The notes below the pieces were generated by a model that did not search any database, was not told where the DNA came from, and saw only the letters and a program-made list of their open reading frames with translations. DNA of 64,000 nucleotides, from contig CAZTDD010000015.1 of NCBI GenBank assembly GCA_964612675.1, positions 1 to 64,000 of the forward strand, given 5' to 3'. Positions 26,441 through 35,970 of the stretch are shown here, one piece after another (within the stretch, counting starts at the first letter, position 1; the number at the start of each line of letters is the position of its first letter). Made by a program: the position numbers and the translations under genes. The DNA comes from CAZTDD01 sp964612675 (GTDB lineage: Bacteria > Hinthialibacterota > Hinthialibacteria > Hinthialibacterales > JAKPRU01).

Positions 26441-28351
26441 TCAGCCCCCGCTCTTCCGCCACACCTCGATCCCGGAGAAATTGGCTGCGCCGCCGTGGCT
26501 GGTAATTTGAATTGAACCGTCCGTGATTTTCGTGATCCACGGCCCGAGTCGATGCCATTCGCCCTGAACGCCGCTGTAATGTCGTTCCGCGACGCGATCT
26601 TCCAGTCGAATCGTAAACTGTTCTGGATTATTGTCTTCCCATACATAAACATAAACCGCGTATTCGCCGTCCGGGACCTGGGTCATCGTGAGTTTCGCCC
26701 TGCCGTTCCAGCGGAACGAATGAATCATTTTGGCGCGGGCTTTGTTTGTCGGCGGATGAAGCTCTACATTTCGCGTTACAAGCGGCTGGTCGTCACACTG
26801 GAAATTCGGCGCATCGTCGCCTTCCCATTGATTGCCGTCGATCTTGATAGGGGAGCCGTTGAGATTAATGCCTCGATAAAATTCCCACTTCCCGGTTTCC
26901 GCAGGCGGTCCTGAAAGTTTTTTGATCGGAGTTTTCAGATAGATCGGATCGCCGTCGGCACCCTGGGGCACTTTTTGCGGTTCGCCGCTGACGTTGAGGA
27001 TTACGCGACGATAGGCGCTCAACGGCGGGTCGCCATCGTCCGTAACTTTGAGAATGACGTGTATGGTTCTTCCCGACGCTTTGTTTGGCACAAGGACAAC
27101 AGCATCTGCTGTGTTTCCGCCGCGAATGGTGGGCTCTTCCCAGTAGCTCCCAGCATCCTCATATGTCCACCAGGAATAGGAGAGTTTGTTCCCGTCGGGA
27201 TCGGATGTGCCTGCCGCGCTGAGCCGAATCTCCTCTTCGGGGTCGGCGGAAATCTCGATGATGTGTTTCGTTCGATCACCGTTACAAATGACAACGGGGT
27301 TGTGGTTGCATTTATCATAGGGTTTTACACACCAATCGGCGCGTGCCGCCCAGTCGTTCTGAAAATCATCGGCCCAGCGTAAAATGGATTTGTAAATATC
27401 GCGGTCGTCCGGTGCGGAGCGCCAGCGATTATCCCTTCGCATGAATCGTCCGCCCCAACCTCCATAACTCGGATGGACTTCACTGCCGAGCCCGACGTCG
27501 ATCAAATGCATGAAGGCGGGTGAATCGCCCTCGGAACGGAATCGTCCATCCCCGTGCGCCTCATACATCGCACACAACGGTCCATGATTCTTTAAGATAT
27601 TTTTCTTCATCCATTCTGAGTCAAAATACTCCTGTTGTTCTTCGGTCATAATATCCTGCCACCTGTAGGCGATTGCACCGAAGGCGTTGCTTTGAATCAG
27701 CAAAATATCCGGCCACTTTTTCAGGATATAGTCGTTGCAGGTATCGTCCTGATTGGCGATAAGAAACAGTTTTGCTTTTTTTGTCACTTCAGCGACACGG
27801 TCTGGGTGTTTTTCCTCAATTGTTTTCAGTGCCCGGGCGATGGTGTTCGCGCCGCCCCACGCCTGTAGCCAAACCGGCGATGGATCGGGATCGAGTAACA
27901 CCTCGACGATACGCTGAGAACCGGGCGTCGTTTTCTCCATCTCTCCTACATACCCGATATTGCCGATAAACACCTGCTTTCGAAGATACTCAGGTGTCGG
28001 AAAATCGGCGTGTTCTTTGAGATTGGGATACACTTTGGCATAGTTGTCGATCTGTTTGTCCAACCATGAAACGTGGTGCCAGTTGTGTTCTTTATGATTC
28101 TCGTCGCCTTTCCAGTGGTATTTCGAGCTGGAGTGGATCAGCCCCTCGATATCCCACTCGTTGGCATACATCAGAAACCGAATCATGGAACAGCGGTCGT
28201 CGATTTCACCGTCGGTCGTCGCGATTACCCGTGTTTTTTCGCTCCCCTGTGCATGCGTTTGAAAGCAAACCAAAAAACAAAGCAGACAAACGATCGCTGG
28301 AACTGTATAAAGTCGAATTGAGAAAAAAGGTGTTGGGTTACAAATATTCAT
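26441..28351 (-). CDS. DUF1593 family secreted protein (nucleoside-hydrolase-like fold)
   Basis: 636 codons from the ATG at 28351, chosen because GGAAGGAGT precedes it and the signal peptide (LYTVPAIVCLLCFLVCFQTHA) follows. The first domain begins RVIATTDGEIDDRCSMIRFL, like the Asp-rich calcium site of inosine-uridine nucleoside hydrolases, and continues with WGGANTIARALKTI as in DUF1593 (Sde182-type, found with polysaccharide-degrading enzymes). An Ig-like domain (SYSWWTYEDAGSYWEEP...VILKVTDDGDPPLS) and a C-terminal carbohydrate-binding-like module (EFYRGINLNGSPIKIDGNQW, YAVYVYVWEDN) follow. It may release sugars from glycans or glycosides outside the cell. It is convergent with the glycan operon. 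Confidence 0.82.
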   Translation of the reverse strand: MNICNPTPFFSIRLYTVPAIVCLLCFLVCFQTHAQGSEKTRVIATTDGEIDDRCSMIRFLMYANEWDIEGLIHSSSKYHWKGDENHKEHNWHHVSWLDKQIDNYAKVYPNLKEHADFPTPEYLRKQVFIGNIGYVGEMEKTTPGSQRIVEVLLDPDPSPVWLQAWGGANTIARALKTIEEKHPDRVAEVTKKAKLFLIANQDDTCNDYILKKWPDILLIQSNAFGAIAYRWQDIMTEEQQEYFDSEWMKKNILKNHGPLCAMYEAHGDGRFRSEGDSPAFMHLIDVGLGSEVHPSYGGWGGRFMRRDNRWRSAPDDRDIYKSILRWADDFQNDWAARADWCVKPYDKCNHNPVVICNGDRTKHIIEISADPEEEIRLSAAGTSDPDGNKLSYSWWTYEDAGSYWEEPTIRGGNTADAVVLVPNKASGRTIHVILKVTDDGDPPLSAYRRVILNVSGEPQKVPQGADGDPIYLKTPIKKLSGPPAETGKWEFYRGINLNGSPIKIDGNQWEGDDAPNFQCDDQPLVTRNVELHPPTNKARAKMIHSFRWNGRAKLTMTQVPDGEYAVYVYVWEDNNPEQFTIRLEDRVAERHYSGVQGEWHRLGPWITKITDGSIQITSHGGAANFSGIEVWRKSGG

Positions 28352-28669
28352 TCGTGTGGTACTCCTTCCAGAGGATTCATTCTTTCCGAACAAGTAGATA
28401 ATCGTTTCTCGCTGCCTGTCAACCCAGGCTACCATATATGTAGTGAATGCACTTGCTCTGATTCCTCGCATTGACCTGTCGCAGGATGGAGAGTATTGTC
28501 TGTATGATCTATATCATTGAGCGGTAGATCCCGGACAGCATTATTGGGGCAACCAGGGCTCTTCGAAACTGAGCCCCGCCCGCTATCCTGGAGAGACTCG
28601 GAGTTATTCACCGCTTTGCGCAATCTGCGTGTTCCGAAAAACGATCAGGCGGAGTGTATAACGAATCAA
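28352..28669. other. 318-bp divergent intergenic region
   Basis: No gene seen. An in-frame start at 28517 for the membrane protein is possible but would add a hydrophilic, unconserved-looking N-terminus. Several TATAAT-like strings (TATGAT near 28501) lack a properly spaced -35. Confidence 0.4.
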
Positions 28670-30097
28670 ATGAACCAGGATTCAACAAATCACGTTAGTT
28701 GGTGGCAGCCGGTGCTTTTCGCAGCGATGGCAGGCGGAATGGCCTGGGGGATCCGCGGCCAATACGGTCATGAGACCGGCGCCATGATCGCCGGTCTTCT
28801 TGTCAGTCTCACGTTGGCGTTCCTTCTCTGTCCAAGGGCGTCCCTGCTTAACGTTGCGCGTGCGGTCGCCCTGGGTACTGTGGCCATGGGCGTTGGCGGT
28901 TCGATGACCTACGGACAGACCGTCGGACTGACGCATGACGCGCCTCTGGTCGGCAATTGGGCGGCGCTCGGTTGGGGCATGTTCGGCCTGTCAATTAAGG
29001 GAGCGATCTGGATCGGTTTCGCAGGACTTTTCCTTGGAATCGGACTGGGAGGAATTCGTTATCGACCGCGTCACCTGCTACTGATCATGTTGGCGGCGCT
29101 GGTGGCGTATTTTATTGGTGTCTTCCTGTTGAACTCGCCTTTCGATCCTGCAAATAAGCGTCTTCCCATGATCTATTTCTCGGATCATTGGCATTGGGAA
29201 CCCGACTCGACTTTGAAACCGCGTTTCGAGTGTTGGGGCGGTCTTTTGTTCGCCTGGGCAACGATTTTCGTTTATGCGGGATGGATACGCAACGATCGGT
29301 TGGCGCGACGGCTTGCGTTGTGGGGTGTTCTAGGCGGCGCGCTGGGGTTTCCACTCGGACAAAGTCTACAAGCGTATCATGCGTGGAATGTGGAATCCTT
29401 TCGTCAAGGTTTTTGGGCGCAGCTCGATCCGCATATGAACTGGTGGAATATGATGGAAACGACGTATGGCGCTGTCATGGGCGCTATGCTGGGGCTGGGG
29501 CTTTGGCTGAACCGAAGGTTGATCAAGCCGGATGTCGATCCGGGGACGGTCTATTTGCCCTCCATTGCCGAGTGGATTTTACTGGTTATTCATCTTGCCT
29601 TGTTGATTGCGGTTGAATTTATGTCTCTCCGTGCCGTGGATGCAGTTTACGATCTTGGGCTCATTATGATCATTATTCCGGTTGTGGCTGTGGCGGGCGG
29701 ACGATGGTGGCCGTACCTCGTTGTGTTTCCGATTACTCTGCTGCCAATCGCGGGGAAAACCGTGAGGCAGCTGGTGTATAACGAAGGGGCGATACAACCG
29801 GTCATTGGTTGGATTATTTATCTGATTATCCCGATGTTTGTTTGGACAATTGTCGCTGTCTGGTTCGCGCGTCAGCCGCGTGCACGCCAAACGGAAGGCG
29901 ATTTTGCCCGCACCGCACTACTGCTGAATGTGTGGATGTATTTTCTGTTGAATTATGCCTTTTTCCGTTTTCCATGGCCGTGGGCCGAGTGGACGAGCAG
30001 GACGCCTAACGGGATTATTTTCACGATTTGTGCATTGGGTCTTACTGCGGCTGCGTTTGTCGGAGGGCGCTTTGCAGGAAATACCTCTTCGCAATAA
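28670..30097 (+). CDS. Large integral membrane protein of unknown function
   Basis: 475 codons from the ATG at 28670, about 12 hydrophobic helices. The N-terminus WWQPVLFAAMAGGMAWGIRGQYGHETGAMIAG has several Gly-rich helix turns, and HxxGxxx patterns repeat later (LDPHMNWWNMMETTYGAVMGAMLGLG). Three loops carry conserved-looking aromatic/charged residues (YFSDHWHWEP, RFECWGGL). It does not match a transporter family I can name. Similar proteins sit beside Gfo/Idh/MocA and sulfatase genes in planctomycete-like genomes, so transport or modification of a sugar is a guess. A Gfo/Idh/MocA oxidoreductase follows 71 bp downstream. Confidence 0.6.
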   Translation: MNQDSTNHVSWWQPVLFAAMAGGMAWGIRGQYGHETGAMIAGLLVSLTLAFLLCPRASLLNVARAVALGTVAMGVGGSMTYGQTVGLTHDAPLVGNWAALGWGMFGLSIKGAIWIGFAGLFLGIGLGGIRYRPRHLLLIMLAALVAYFIGVFLLNSPFDPANKRLPMIYFSDHWHWEPDSTLKPRFECWGGLLFAWATIFVYAGWIRNDRLARRLALWGVLGGALGFPLGQSLQAYHAWNVESFRQGFWAQLDPHMNWWNMMETTYGAVMGAMLGLGLWLNRRLIKPDVDPGTVYLPSIAEWILLVIHLALLIAVEFMSLRAVDAVYDLGLIMIIIPVVAVAGGRWWPYLVVFPITLLPIAGKTVRQLVYNEGAIQPVIGWIIYLIIPMFVWTIVAVWFARQPRARQTEGDFARTALLLNVWMYFLLNYAFFRFPWPWAEWTSRTPNGIIFTICALGLTAAAFVGGRFAGNTSSQ

Positions 30098-30168
30098 CGT
30101 CATTTGTATTTCAACCGGCAATCACGCATGAGTTGTTCAGATTTATTTACGAAAAGGGGTGAAACACG

Positions 30169-31368
30169 ATGACCGAGACAAACAGGATCGACCGCCGCTC
30201 ATTTCTACGAGAGAGTCTGGTTGTAGGTGAAATCGCCGGACTGTCTTTGATGAATAGAACGGGGGTATCGGCCGATAATCGACCTTTCATTATTGATAAA
30301 CCCAGCGATGGCGGGTGTTACAAGATTGGTATTCTTGGGTGCGGGAATCGCAGCAAAGCTCACTTGTCTGCATTCAATGCGGTTCCGGAAATTGAAGTGG
30401 CCGCACTGTGTGACATTGTTCCTCATAAGATGGACCGGCTTGAGCCTCGGATACCCAGAGGAGGAAAACCAAGAAAATATACTGATTTAGAAGAAATGAT
30501 GCAGCAGGAAGACCTTCGTGCTGTGGCGGTGCTTCTTCCGAATTATTTACACAAAATGGGGGTCATCGCGGCCCTTGAGGCGGGCAAGCATGTGTTCTGT
30601 GAAAAACCGCTGGCTCTTACCGTGCGCGACTGCAACGAGATGATCGCAACCGCGGAACGCACACGCCGGGCGATTCAAATCGGTACACAGAGACGTCACA
30701 GCGCGGATATGAAGACCGCTGTTGATACTATTCGCGGTGCTTCCGTTGGAAAGATTCTGTCGTCGGATATCAATTCGTATCGTCAAGACTGGCGCGTCCC
30801 GGAGCCGGATGAATATCCCGATGGCGTTGAGTATTGGCGTTTGGACCAAGACAAATGCGGCGGTGTCGTCTATGAAATGGGGGCTCATATTATTGATTTG
30901 AATAATTGGATTGTTGACAGCGAACCGCTGACTGTAGCCAGTCTTCAAAATGTCAATAATCTGTCACTGCGCTCGCGCGACTCGACGGACCATGGTGGTG
31001 TGCTTGTACGTTATGCAAATGATGCGTTTACGAATTACGGGGGCAATCTGTATACATACGGTCCCAGCGGATCGAATTATTTTTTTGCTGTAAATGGAAC
31101 AATCGAGCTCACAGGAGGACATGTGTCGATTCACTACGGCCGTCCGCGAGGCTTCGCGGCGCAGGGCGAGTTACCGAAACCTATCAAGAAGGATCTCCCT
31201 CGGGCTGACGGGACAGTTGAACAATGGAAGCACTTTGTGAAAGTGCTCGCGGGAGAAGCCGATCCGTATCCGGACGGCTATATCGGCAGGCAAACCGTCC
31301 AGATTTGCCAGGGTTCGGTTGTGTCCGCACGAGAGAAGACGATTGTAGATGTGCGGGAATTGGGATAA
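30169..31368 (+). CDS. Twin-arginine Gfo/Idh/MocA family oxidoreductase
   Basis: 399 codons. DRRSFLRES (8-16) is a twin-arginine motif with a short hydrophobic segment. The Rossmann motif is IGILGCGNRSKAHL, and FCEKPLALTVRDC gives the family EKP lysine. IQIGTQRRHSADM and the MGAHIIDLNNWI segment with its conserved His are typical of dehydrogenase members, unlike the GH109-type gene at 21525. NAD(P)-dependent sugar oxidoreductase, substrate unknown. GGGGTG precedes the start. It follows the membrane protein closely. Confidence 0.87.
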   Translation: MTETNRIDRRSFLRESLVVGEIAGLSLMNRTGVSADNRPFIIDKPSDGGCYKIGILGCGNRSKAHLSAFNAVPEIEVAALCDIVPHKMDRLEPRIPRGGKPRKYTDLEEMMQQEDLRAVAVLLPNYLHKMGVIAALEAGKHVFCEKPLALTVRDCNEMIATAERTRRAIQIGTQRRHSADMKTAVDTIRGASVGKILSSDINSYRQDWRVPEPDEYPDGVEYWRLDQDKCGGVVYEMGAHIIDLNNWIVDSEPLTVASLQNVNNLSLRSRDSTDHGGVLVRYANDAFTNYGGNLYTYGPSGSNYFFAVNGTIELTGGHVSIHYGRPRGFAAQGELPKPIKKDLPRADGTVEQWKHFVKVLAGEADPYPDGYIGRQTVQICQGSVVSAREKTIVDVRELG

Positions 31369-31438
31369 TGGCTGGACGACGTAGAGTTGAGTCCGCGAAT
31401 GCGAACCGAAGCAATAAGATGCGAGTGCGATAGAGAAC

Positions 31439-31502
31439 CTTCTCCCCCAAGAGGGACACGCTTGCGTGGCCGCAGTAAGGGGAGATACAGAGGGGGTTGA
31501 AT
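31439..31502. repeat. Fragment of the dispersed MITE-like repeat
   Basis: Sixty-odd bases starting TTCTCCCCCAAGAGGGACAC and ending GAGGGGGTTGAAT. They are nearly identical (about two differences) to the right part of the element at 26083-26285, implying recent spread. No terminal repeat remains. Confidence 0.8.
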
Positions 31503-31618
31503 TAACAAGACTTATATTCAAGACCAAACTCCCACCGAATAACTGTGTCATTTTGTCATAGGAGAATTCTCTTACGAAAATCGGGAGATTTTCCCGGTCA
31601 TTTTGTGACTTTCCCCTA

Positions 31619-31649
31619 TTGACATTTTCTCCCCACCCTCGCGTATAAT
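31619..31649 (+). promoter_or_regulatory. Consensus sigma-70 promoter for the LamG gene
   Basis: TTGACA (31619-31624) and TATAAT (31644-31649) are both perfect. The spacer is 19 nt, two more than ideal, which can lower strength or make it activator-dependent. It is 84 bp before the LamG start. Confidence 0.6.
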
Positions 31650-31733
31650 GAACCCGCGTAGACGCGGGCAGAAACGTGTTCGTCATAGTAATCAGAAAGC
31701 CGTTATACATATTGAAGAAAAGGAGAACGCCAA

Positions 31734-33104
31734 ATGCGCGTAGCGGTGGGGATTTTCGTGGCAGTTTTCGCGATTACAGGTTCGGTTTCGGGACAGGATA
31801 TGGAGGGCCTCGTAGCCTACTACAAGTTCGACGGCGACGGGACGGACAGCAGCGGTAATGGACGGGATGGAACAGTTCACGGGGCCGTTACGTCTGACGG
31901 GATACTTGGCGGATGTTACGAATTTGATGGGGTCGATGACTACATTCAGCTGCGTGTGCCGTTTGCGGGAAACCAACCAACGTTCACGGTCGAGCTATGG
32001 CTTCAACCCGATACTCAGGAACATTCGGATACGTATCCTTTCGCTGTCGTCAACGAAGGCATTTATTCAACCGGTATTCACACCAACAACGGCCGCATCA
32101 AGTATTACTTTTCCACTCCGGAAAAAGACCAAGTCGCCTTAGCGATGCCGCGATCTTTTGAGACGGGTCGATGGTATCATGTCGCAATTGTCGCCAACGG
32201 GCACGCGGTCAAGGCCTACGCCGACGGCATTGACATTGGAACAACCGAGCTAGGGGAAACAACGTTCAACTGGACAGAACCGTCTGATGCTTTCGTCATC
32301 ATCGGAACCGCATTTTCCCGGAAAACGGGGGAAAGCGTGCCGAGCCATTGCTACAAAGGCAAGATCGATGAGCTGAAGATATGGGACTGTGCCAGATCTC
32401 AAGATCAGATCCAGGAGTCCATATACGAAAGCATGGGTCTCGCAACGTACTACAAGTTCGATGGCGATGCGACGGACAGCAGCGGCAATGGACGGGATGG
32501 GACAGTCTACGGAGCCGCCGTTACATCCGAGGGGGTACTCGGGGCATGTTGTGAATTCGATGGAATCGATGATTATGTAAAACTGCCGGTACCATTCCAG
32601 GGAGACCACCCGACGTTCACGGTCGAAATGTGGCTTCAGCCGGATACCCAGGGTTATTCGGACACGTATCCTTTCTCTGTCGCTAACGGGGGCATATATT
32701 CGACCGGAATCCACACCAACGATGGCGAGATCAAGTATTACTTTTCCATTCCGGGAAAGGATCAAGTCGGCTTAGCGATGCCAGGATCTTTTCAACCGGG
32801 TCAATGGTATCACGTCGCAATTGTGGTTGACGGTCACGCGGTCACCGCTTATGCGGATGGTGTTGAGGTCGCAACAACCGACTTGGGGGAAATTACCTTC
32901 AACTGGACAGAACCATCTGATGCTTTCGTCATCCTCGGAACTGCCTTTTCCTGGAGGACAGGAGCAAGTGTGCCGAGCCATTCTTATAAGGGCAAGATCG
33001 ACGAGCTCAGAATATACGATCACGCACGGACGCAGACCCAGATTCACAAGTCTATAGACGAAGTTACGAATCCCAGTGCGGTAGAAGAATTTACCCAATA
33101 CTAA
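31734..33104 (+). CDS. Secreted protein of two near-identical LamG (concanavalin-like) domains
   Basis: 456 codons with a signal peptide (MRVAVGIFVAVFAITGSVSG) and AAAAGGAG upstream. Residues about 25-232 and 233-445 are two copies of a LamG domain, each opening YYKFDGD.TDSSGNGRDGTV and continuing FEFDG(V/I)DDY-type and WYHVAIV strands and ending YKGKIDELKIWD-like. The copies agree at most positions by eye, so the duplication is recent. LamG domains bind glycans or cell surfaces with Ca. No catalytic domain is present, so it is probably an adhesin or binding protein. A consensus promoter lies just upstream. Confidence 0.82.
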   Translation: MRVAVGIFVAVFAITGSVSGQDMEGLVAYYKFDGDGTDSSGNGRDGTVHGAVTSDGILGGCYEFDGVDDYIQLRVPFAGNQPTFTVELWLQPDTQEHSDTYPFAVVNEGIYSTGIHTNNGRIKYYFSTPEKDQVALAMPRSFETGRWYHVAIVANGHAVKAYADGIDIGTTELGETTFNWTEPSDAFVIIGTAFSRKTGESVPSHCYKGKIDELKIWDCARSQDQIQESIYESMGLATYYKFDGDATDSSGNGRDGTVYGAAVTSEGVLGACCEFDGIDDYVKLPVPFQGDHPTFTVEMWLQPDTQGYSDTYPFSVANGGIYSTGIHTNDGEIKYYFSIPGKDQVGLAMPGSFQPGQWYHVAIVVDGHAVTAYADGVEVATTDLGEITFNWTEPSDAFVILGTAFSWRTGASVPSHSYKGKIDELRIYDHARTQTQIHKSIDEVTNPSAVEEFTQY

Positions 33105-33138
33105 GAGGTCAAATCAATGAATTTGGAGGATTAAACTC

Positions 33139-33549
33139 ATGCCACCGCTTCAAGTCAAGATGGACGAAGATGAATTGTGGGAAGATTACCACAAGCACAA
33201 AGAATACTTGGAAAAGTGTAAGATACCGAGTGGTATAAGGGTGACCTTTTGGCGACACCCTGAATATCCGCCACAAGTGGAGCCTGGAGACACGGCATAT
33301 ATAAGATGGGCTCGGAGGGAGAAATATCAGAAACAATTAAAGGGAAAAAGAATCGTCGCAGAAGTACTTGACGTAGTCAAAACACTCAAAGGCGATGAAA
33401 AAGACGGCCTGCACACAATTGAAGATTGGCTTCGAAGCCAAGGGATTACCAATCCGATAAGATTCCATGACCCCCCGCCTGCGTTGGAACGATGTGCATC
33501 GGTCATTGTTTTGTATTGCCTGAGGTTGGAGCCAGCCTCTGAGAAATGA
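33139..33549 (+). CDS. Hypothetical 136-residue cytoplasmic protein
   Basis: Not recognised. It has a good start (TTGGAGGATT before the ATG at 33139), no signal peptide and no membrane segment. The N-terminal 60 residues are rich in charged and aromatic residues (DEDELWEDYHKHKEYLEKCK, then RVTFWRHPEYPP). The middle is helical (IVAEVLDVVKTLKGDE) and the end has one Cys in ASVIVLYCLR. It uses AGA, AGG and ATA codons more than its neighbours, which suggests recent acquisition. It starts 34 bp after the LamG gene and ends beside a repeat cluster. Confidence 0.55.
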   Translation: MPPLQVKMDEDELWEDYHKHKEYLEKCKIPSGIRVTFWRHPEYPPQVEPGDTAYIRWARREKYQKQLKGKRIVAEVLDVVKTLKGDEKDGLHTIEDWLRSQGITNPIRFHDPPPALERCASVIVLYCLRLEPASEK

Positions 33550-33558
33550 CCCCTGCAC

Positions 33559-33994
33559 GGCTCGGCGGGAGCCTCGCCCTCCCGGGGCCGGCGGGCAACG
33601 CCCCTGGAGAGAAATTGTCAGAATCAGGATTGTCAGGATAGAAGGATGGACAGGATAAAAACCCTTTGGAATCCATCCTGAGTATCCTTTCATCCTGGAC
33701 ATCCAGATTCAGACAATTCTTCGCCCCGTTGGGGCTTGGGCGATGTTGGCGTGTCGGTTTCCAGGGGCGGGTGCCCCTGGCTGTAATACATGACCCCTTC
33801 GGGGTCAACTGCACCGGCGCTTTTCTGCGTTCCCCAAAAACTGGTTTTAGTTTTTTTCAAAGGGCCTGCTTTCTGACCATGATATGTTCAACAGGCCAAC
33901 TCGACGGCTTGTCTCGGGAGGGCGAACCTCCTGGTGAGCCGTCTTCCTTTTTCCATCGAAACGGCTCGGCGGGAGCCTCGCCCTCCCCGAGAAG
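33559..33994. repeat. Cluster of intergenic hairpin repeats
   Basis: Fills the gap before the sulfatase. It holds a half copy of the GGCTCGGCGGGAGCCTCGCC repeat (33559-33583) and a long imperfect inverted repeat at about 33611-33722. Small hairpins follow (CAGGGGC/GCCCCTG near 33765; GACCCC-TTC-GGGGTC at 33792-33806). A full copy of the first repeat has arms at 33916-33940 and 33963-33987. No gene is visible. Confidence 0.7.
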
Positions 33995-34050
33995 GCGTGG
34001 TATGAATGGTGCATCCCCTTAAGCAAGGGCGGAAACAAAGGGAGATCATC

Positions 34051-35958
34051 ATGACCACAATCGACCGAAGACGATTCGTTAAGACAGCGGGCTTGACTGC
34101 TGCCGGTGCGGCACTGAGCGGGATGAGGATTCAGGGTGCGGAGAAAAGGACACAACGGCCCAATATTCTCTGGCTGACGGCGGAAGATCTGAGTCCGCAT
34201 CTCGGATGTTACGGAGATTCGTATGCTTACACGCCGAATTTGGATCGAATGGCCGCCCAAGGTGTCCGATACGATAATGCGTACGCGACCGCGCCGGTCT
34301 GTACCCCCGCACGCTCGAGTATCATCACCGGAGTTTACGCCAGCTCGCTCGGAACGCAACACCTGCGCGGTGAGATGCCACTCGCGAAGGATATCCACTG
34401 TTTCACCGAGTATCTGCGTGAATCGGGATATTATTGCAGCAATAATGTCAAAGAAGACTATAATTTCAAGACGCCCGACAATGCGTGGGATGAATCCAGC
34501 AATAAAGCGCACTGGCGGGGACGGAAAGCGGACCAACCGTTTTTCAGCGTGTTTAATTTCATGACCACACACCAAAGCCGTACGCGGTACCCGGCGGAGG
34601 AACTGGAAGAAGTCAACAAAACGCTTAAACCCAAAGAGCGTCACGATCCGGCCAAAGCTCCACTGCCGCCTTATTATCCCGATACACCGGCGGTACGAAC
34701 GAATGTTGCAGTGTTCTACACACAAGTGACTTTACTGGATAAACAGGTAAAGGAATTACTCGATCAGCTGGAGGAAGACGGACTCGCGCAAGATACAATC
34801 GTGTTTTTCTACGGCGACCACGGCGACGGCCTGCCACGCGGGAAACGCTGGCTCCATGAAAGCGGGATGAAAGTACCTTTTATTATTCGATTCCCGAAGA
34901 AATATCAGCATCTGGCGCCCGGAAAGCCGGGAAGCGCTGTCAAGGAAATGATCAGCTTCGCCGATCTGGCACCAACCATGCTGAGTGTGACAGGAATCGA
35001 TATCCCGAATTATATCCAGGGAAGGGCATTCCTGGGCGAAGCGAAGAAACCGGAACCGGAATATTTGTTCGGCATTCGCGACCGTGTCGATGAAGTCCTC
35101 GAATTGAGTCGTTCCGTCCGAGATAAAAAGTATTTGTATATCCGGAATTTCTATCCCCACCGTGCTCGCATGCAGAGAAGCTTTTATGCGGAAATTACGC
35201 CGATTCGAAAAGAATTGCGCCGGCTCGATCAAGAGGGAGAGTTGTATGGCGATGAAGAATGGCTGATGCAGGACCATGTTCCTCCGGAGGAACTTTACGA
35301 TCTTGAGGCGGACCCGCATCAAATGAACAATCTAATTGATGCGCCTTATTCTTGGAATGTTCCTCAACGGTTCCGAAAAGAATTAATGAATTGGATTATT
35401 GAAACGAAAGACACTGCGTTTTTGCCCGAGCAGGAAATGATCCGTCGTTCGAAAGGGGGATCGCCATACGATATGGCACGGAAGCCGGGCGTGTATCCAA
35501 TCGAACGGATTCTCGAAGTAGCGGATCGAATCGGACGAGGAAAAAAACATATCGCGGCTTTTCAGGAAGCACTGAAAGATCCGGATTGCGCTGTACGCTA
35601 TTGGGGAGCGAACGGCTTGGCTGCATCGGCGACGTTTAATCGAAACGCTGAACCGGCGATAGCGGATTTGCGTGAAGCGCTAAACGATGAATCCGCCCCG
35701 GTACGCTACGCGGCCGCCGAGGCAATGTGTAAATTGGGTCATGAAGATGAAGCCGTGCCGGTTTTGATCGAGGGGCTGGAAGATGACGATGTGAAGAACA
35801 ATTTGCATGCGTCCATGATTCTGATGGTCATCGGAGAGAAGGCGAAAGCGGCGGTTCCGCAGATGAAAGAGACATTGAAACGTTTAGAAGGACTACCGGA
35901 TCGCGCGTGGTATACGCGGGAGAATCTTCAGTTTATGATTGAGAAGCTGAGCGAATAG
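34051..35958 (+). CDS. Exported sulfatase with C-terminal HEAT repeats
   Basis: 635 codons from the ATG at 34051 (GGGAG upstream). Twin-arginine signal DRRRFVKTAG. The type I sulfatase signature CTPARSS has Cys84, the residue converted to formylglycine; no converting enzyme is in the window. AEDLSPHLGCYGD supplies the N-terminal metal site (Glu in place of the first Asp), and FYGDHGDGLPRGKRWLHESG the second, as in N-sulfoglucosamine/iduronate-type sulfatases. Residues about 510-625 are HEAT-like repeats (DPDCAVRYWGANGLAA, DESAPVRYAAAEAMC), a common planctomycete-type addition for protein contacts. It removes sulfate from glycans outside the cytoplasm. Confidence 0.9.
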   Translation: MTTIDRRRFVKTAGLTAAGAALSGMRIQGAEKRTQRPNILWLTAEDLSPHLGCYGDSYAYTPNLDRMAAQGVRYDNAYATAPVCTPARSSIITGVYASSLGTQHLRGEMPLAKDIHCFTEYLRESGYYCSNNVKEDYNFKTPDNAWDESSNKAHWRGRKADQPFFSVFNFMTTHQSRTRYPAEELEEVNKTLKPKERHDPAKAPLPPYYPDTPAVRTNVAVFYTQVTLLDKQVKELLDQLEEDGLAQDTIVFFYGDHGDGLPRGKRWLHESGMKVPFIIRFPKKYQHLAPGKPGSAVKEMISFADLAPTMLSVTGIDIPNYIQGRAFLGEAKKPEPEYLFGIRDRVDEVLELSRSVRDKKYLYIRNFYPHRARMQRSFYAEITPIRKELRRLDQEGELYGDEEWLMQDHVPPEELYDLEADPHQMNNLIDAPYSWNVPQRFRKELMNWIIETKDTAFLPEQEMIRRSKGGSPYDMARKPGVYPIERILEVADRIGRGKKHIAAFQEALKDPDCAVRYWGANGLAASATFNRNAEPAIADLREALNDESAPVRYAAAEAMCKLGHEDEAVPVLIEGLEDDDVKNNLHASMILMVIGEKAKAAVPQMKETLKRLEGLPDRAWYTRENLQFMIEKLSE

Positions 35959-35970
35959 ATACGAAATAAT

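Larger units (their letters stand above)
31369..31733. other. Gap with a repeat fragment and a promoter
   Basis: No gene. A truncated repeat copy lies at 31439-31502. Next is an AT-richer stretch with the inverted repeat GAAAATC-GGGA-GATTTTC near 31575-31592. The strongest promoter-like sequence in the window is at 31619-31649, ahead of the LamG gene. Confidence 0.55.
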
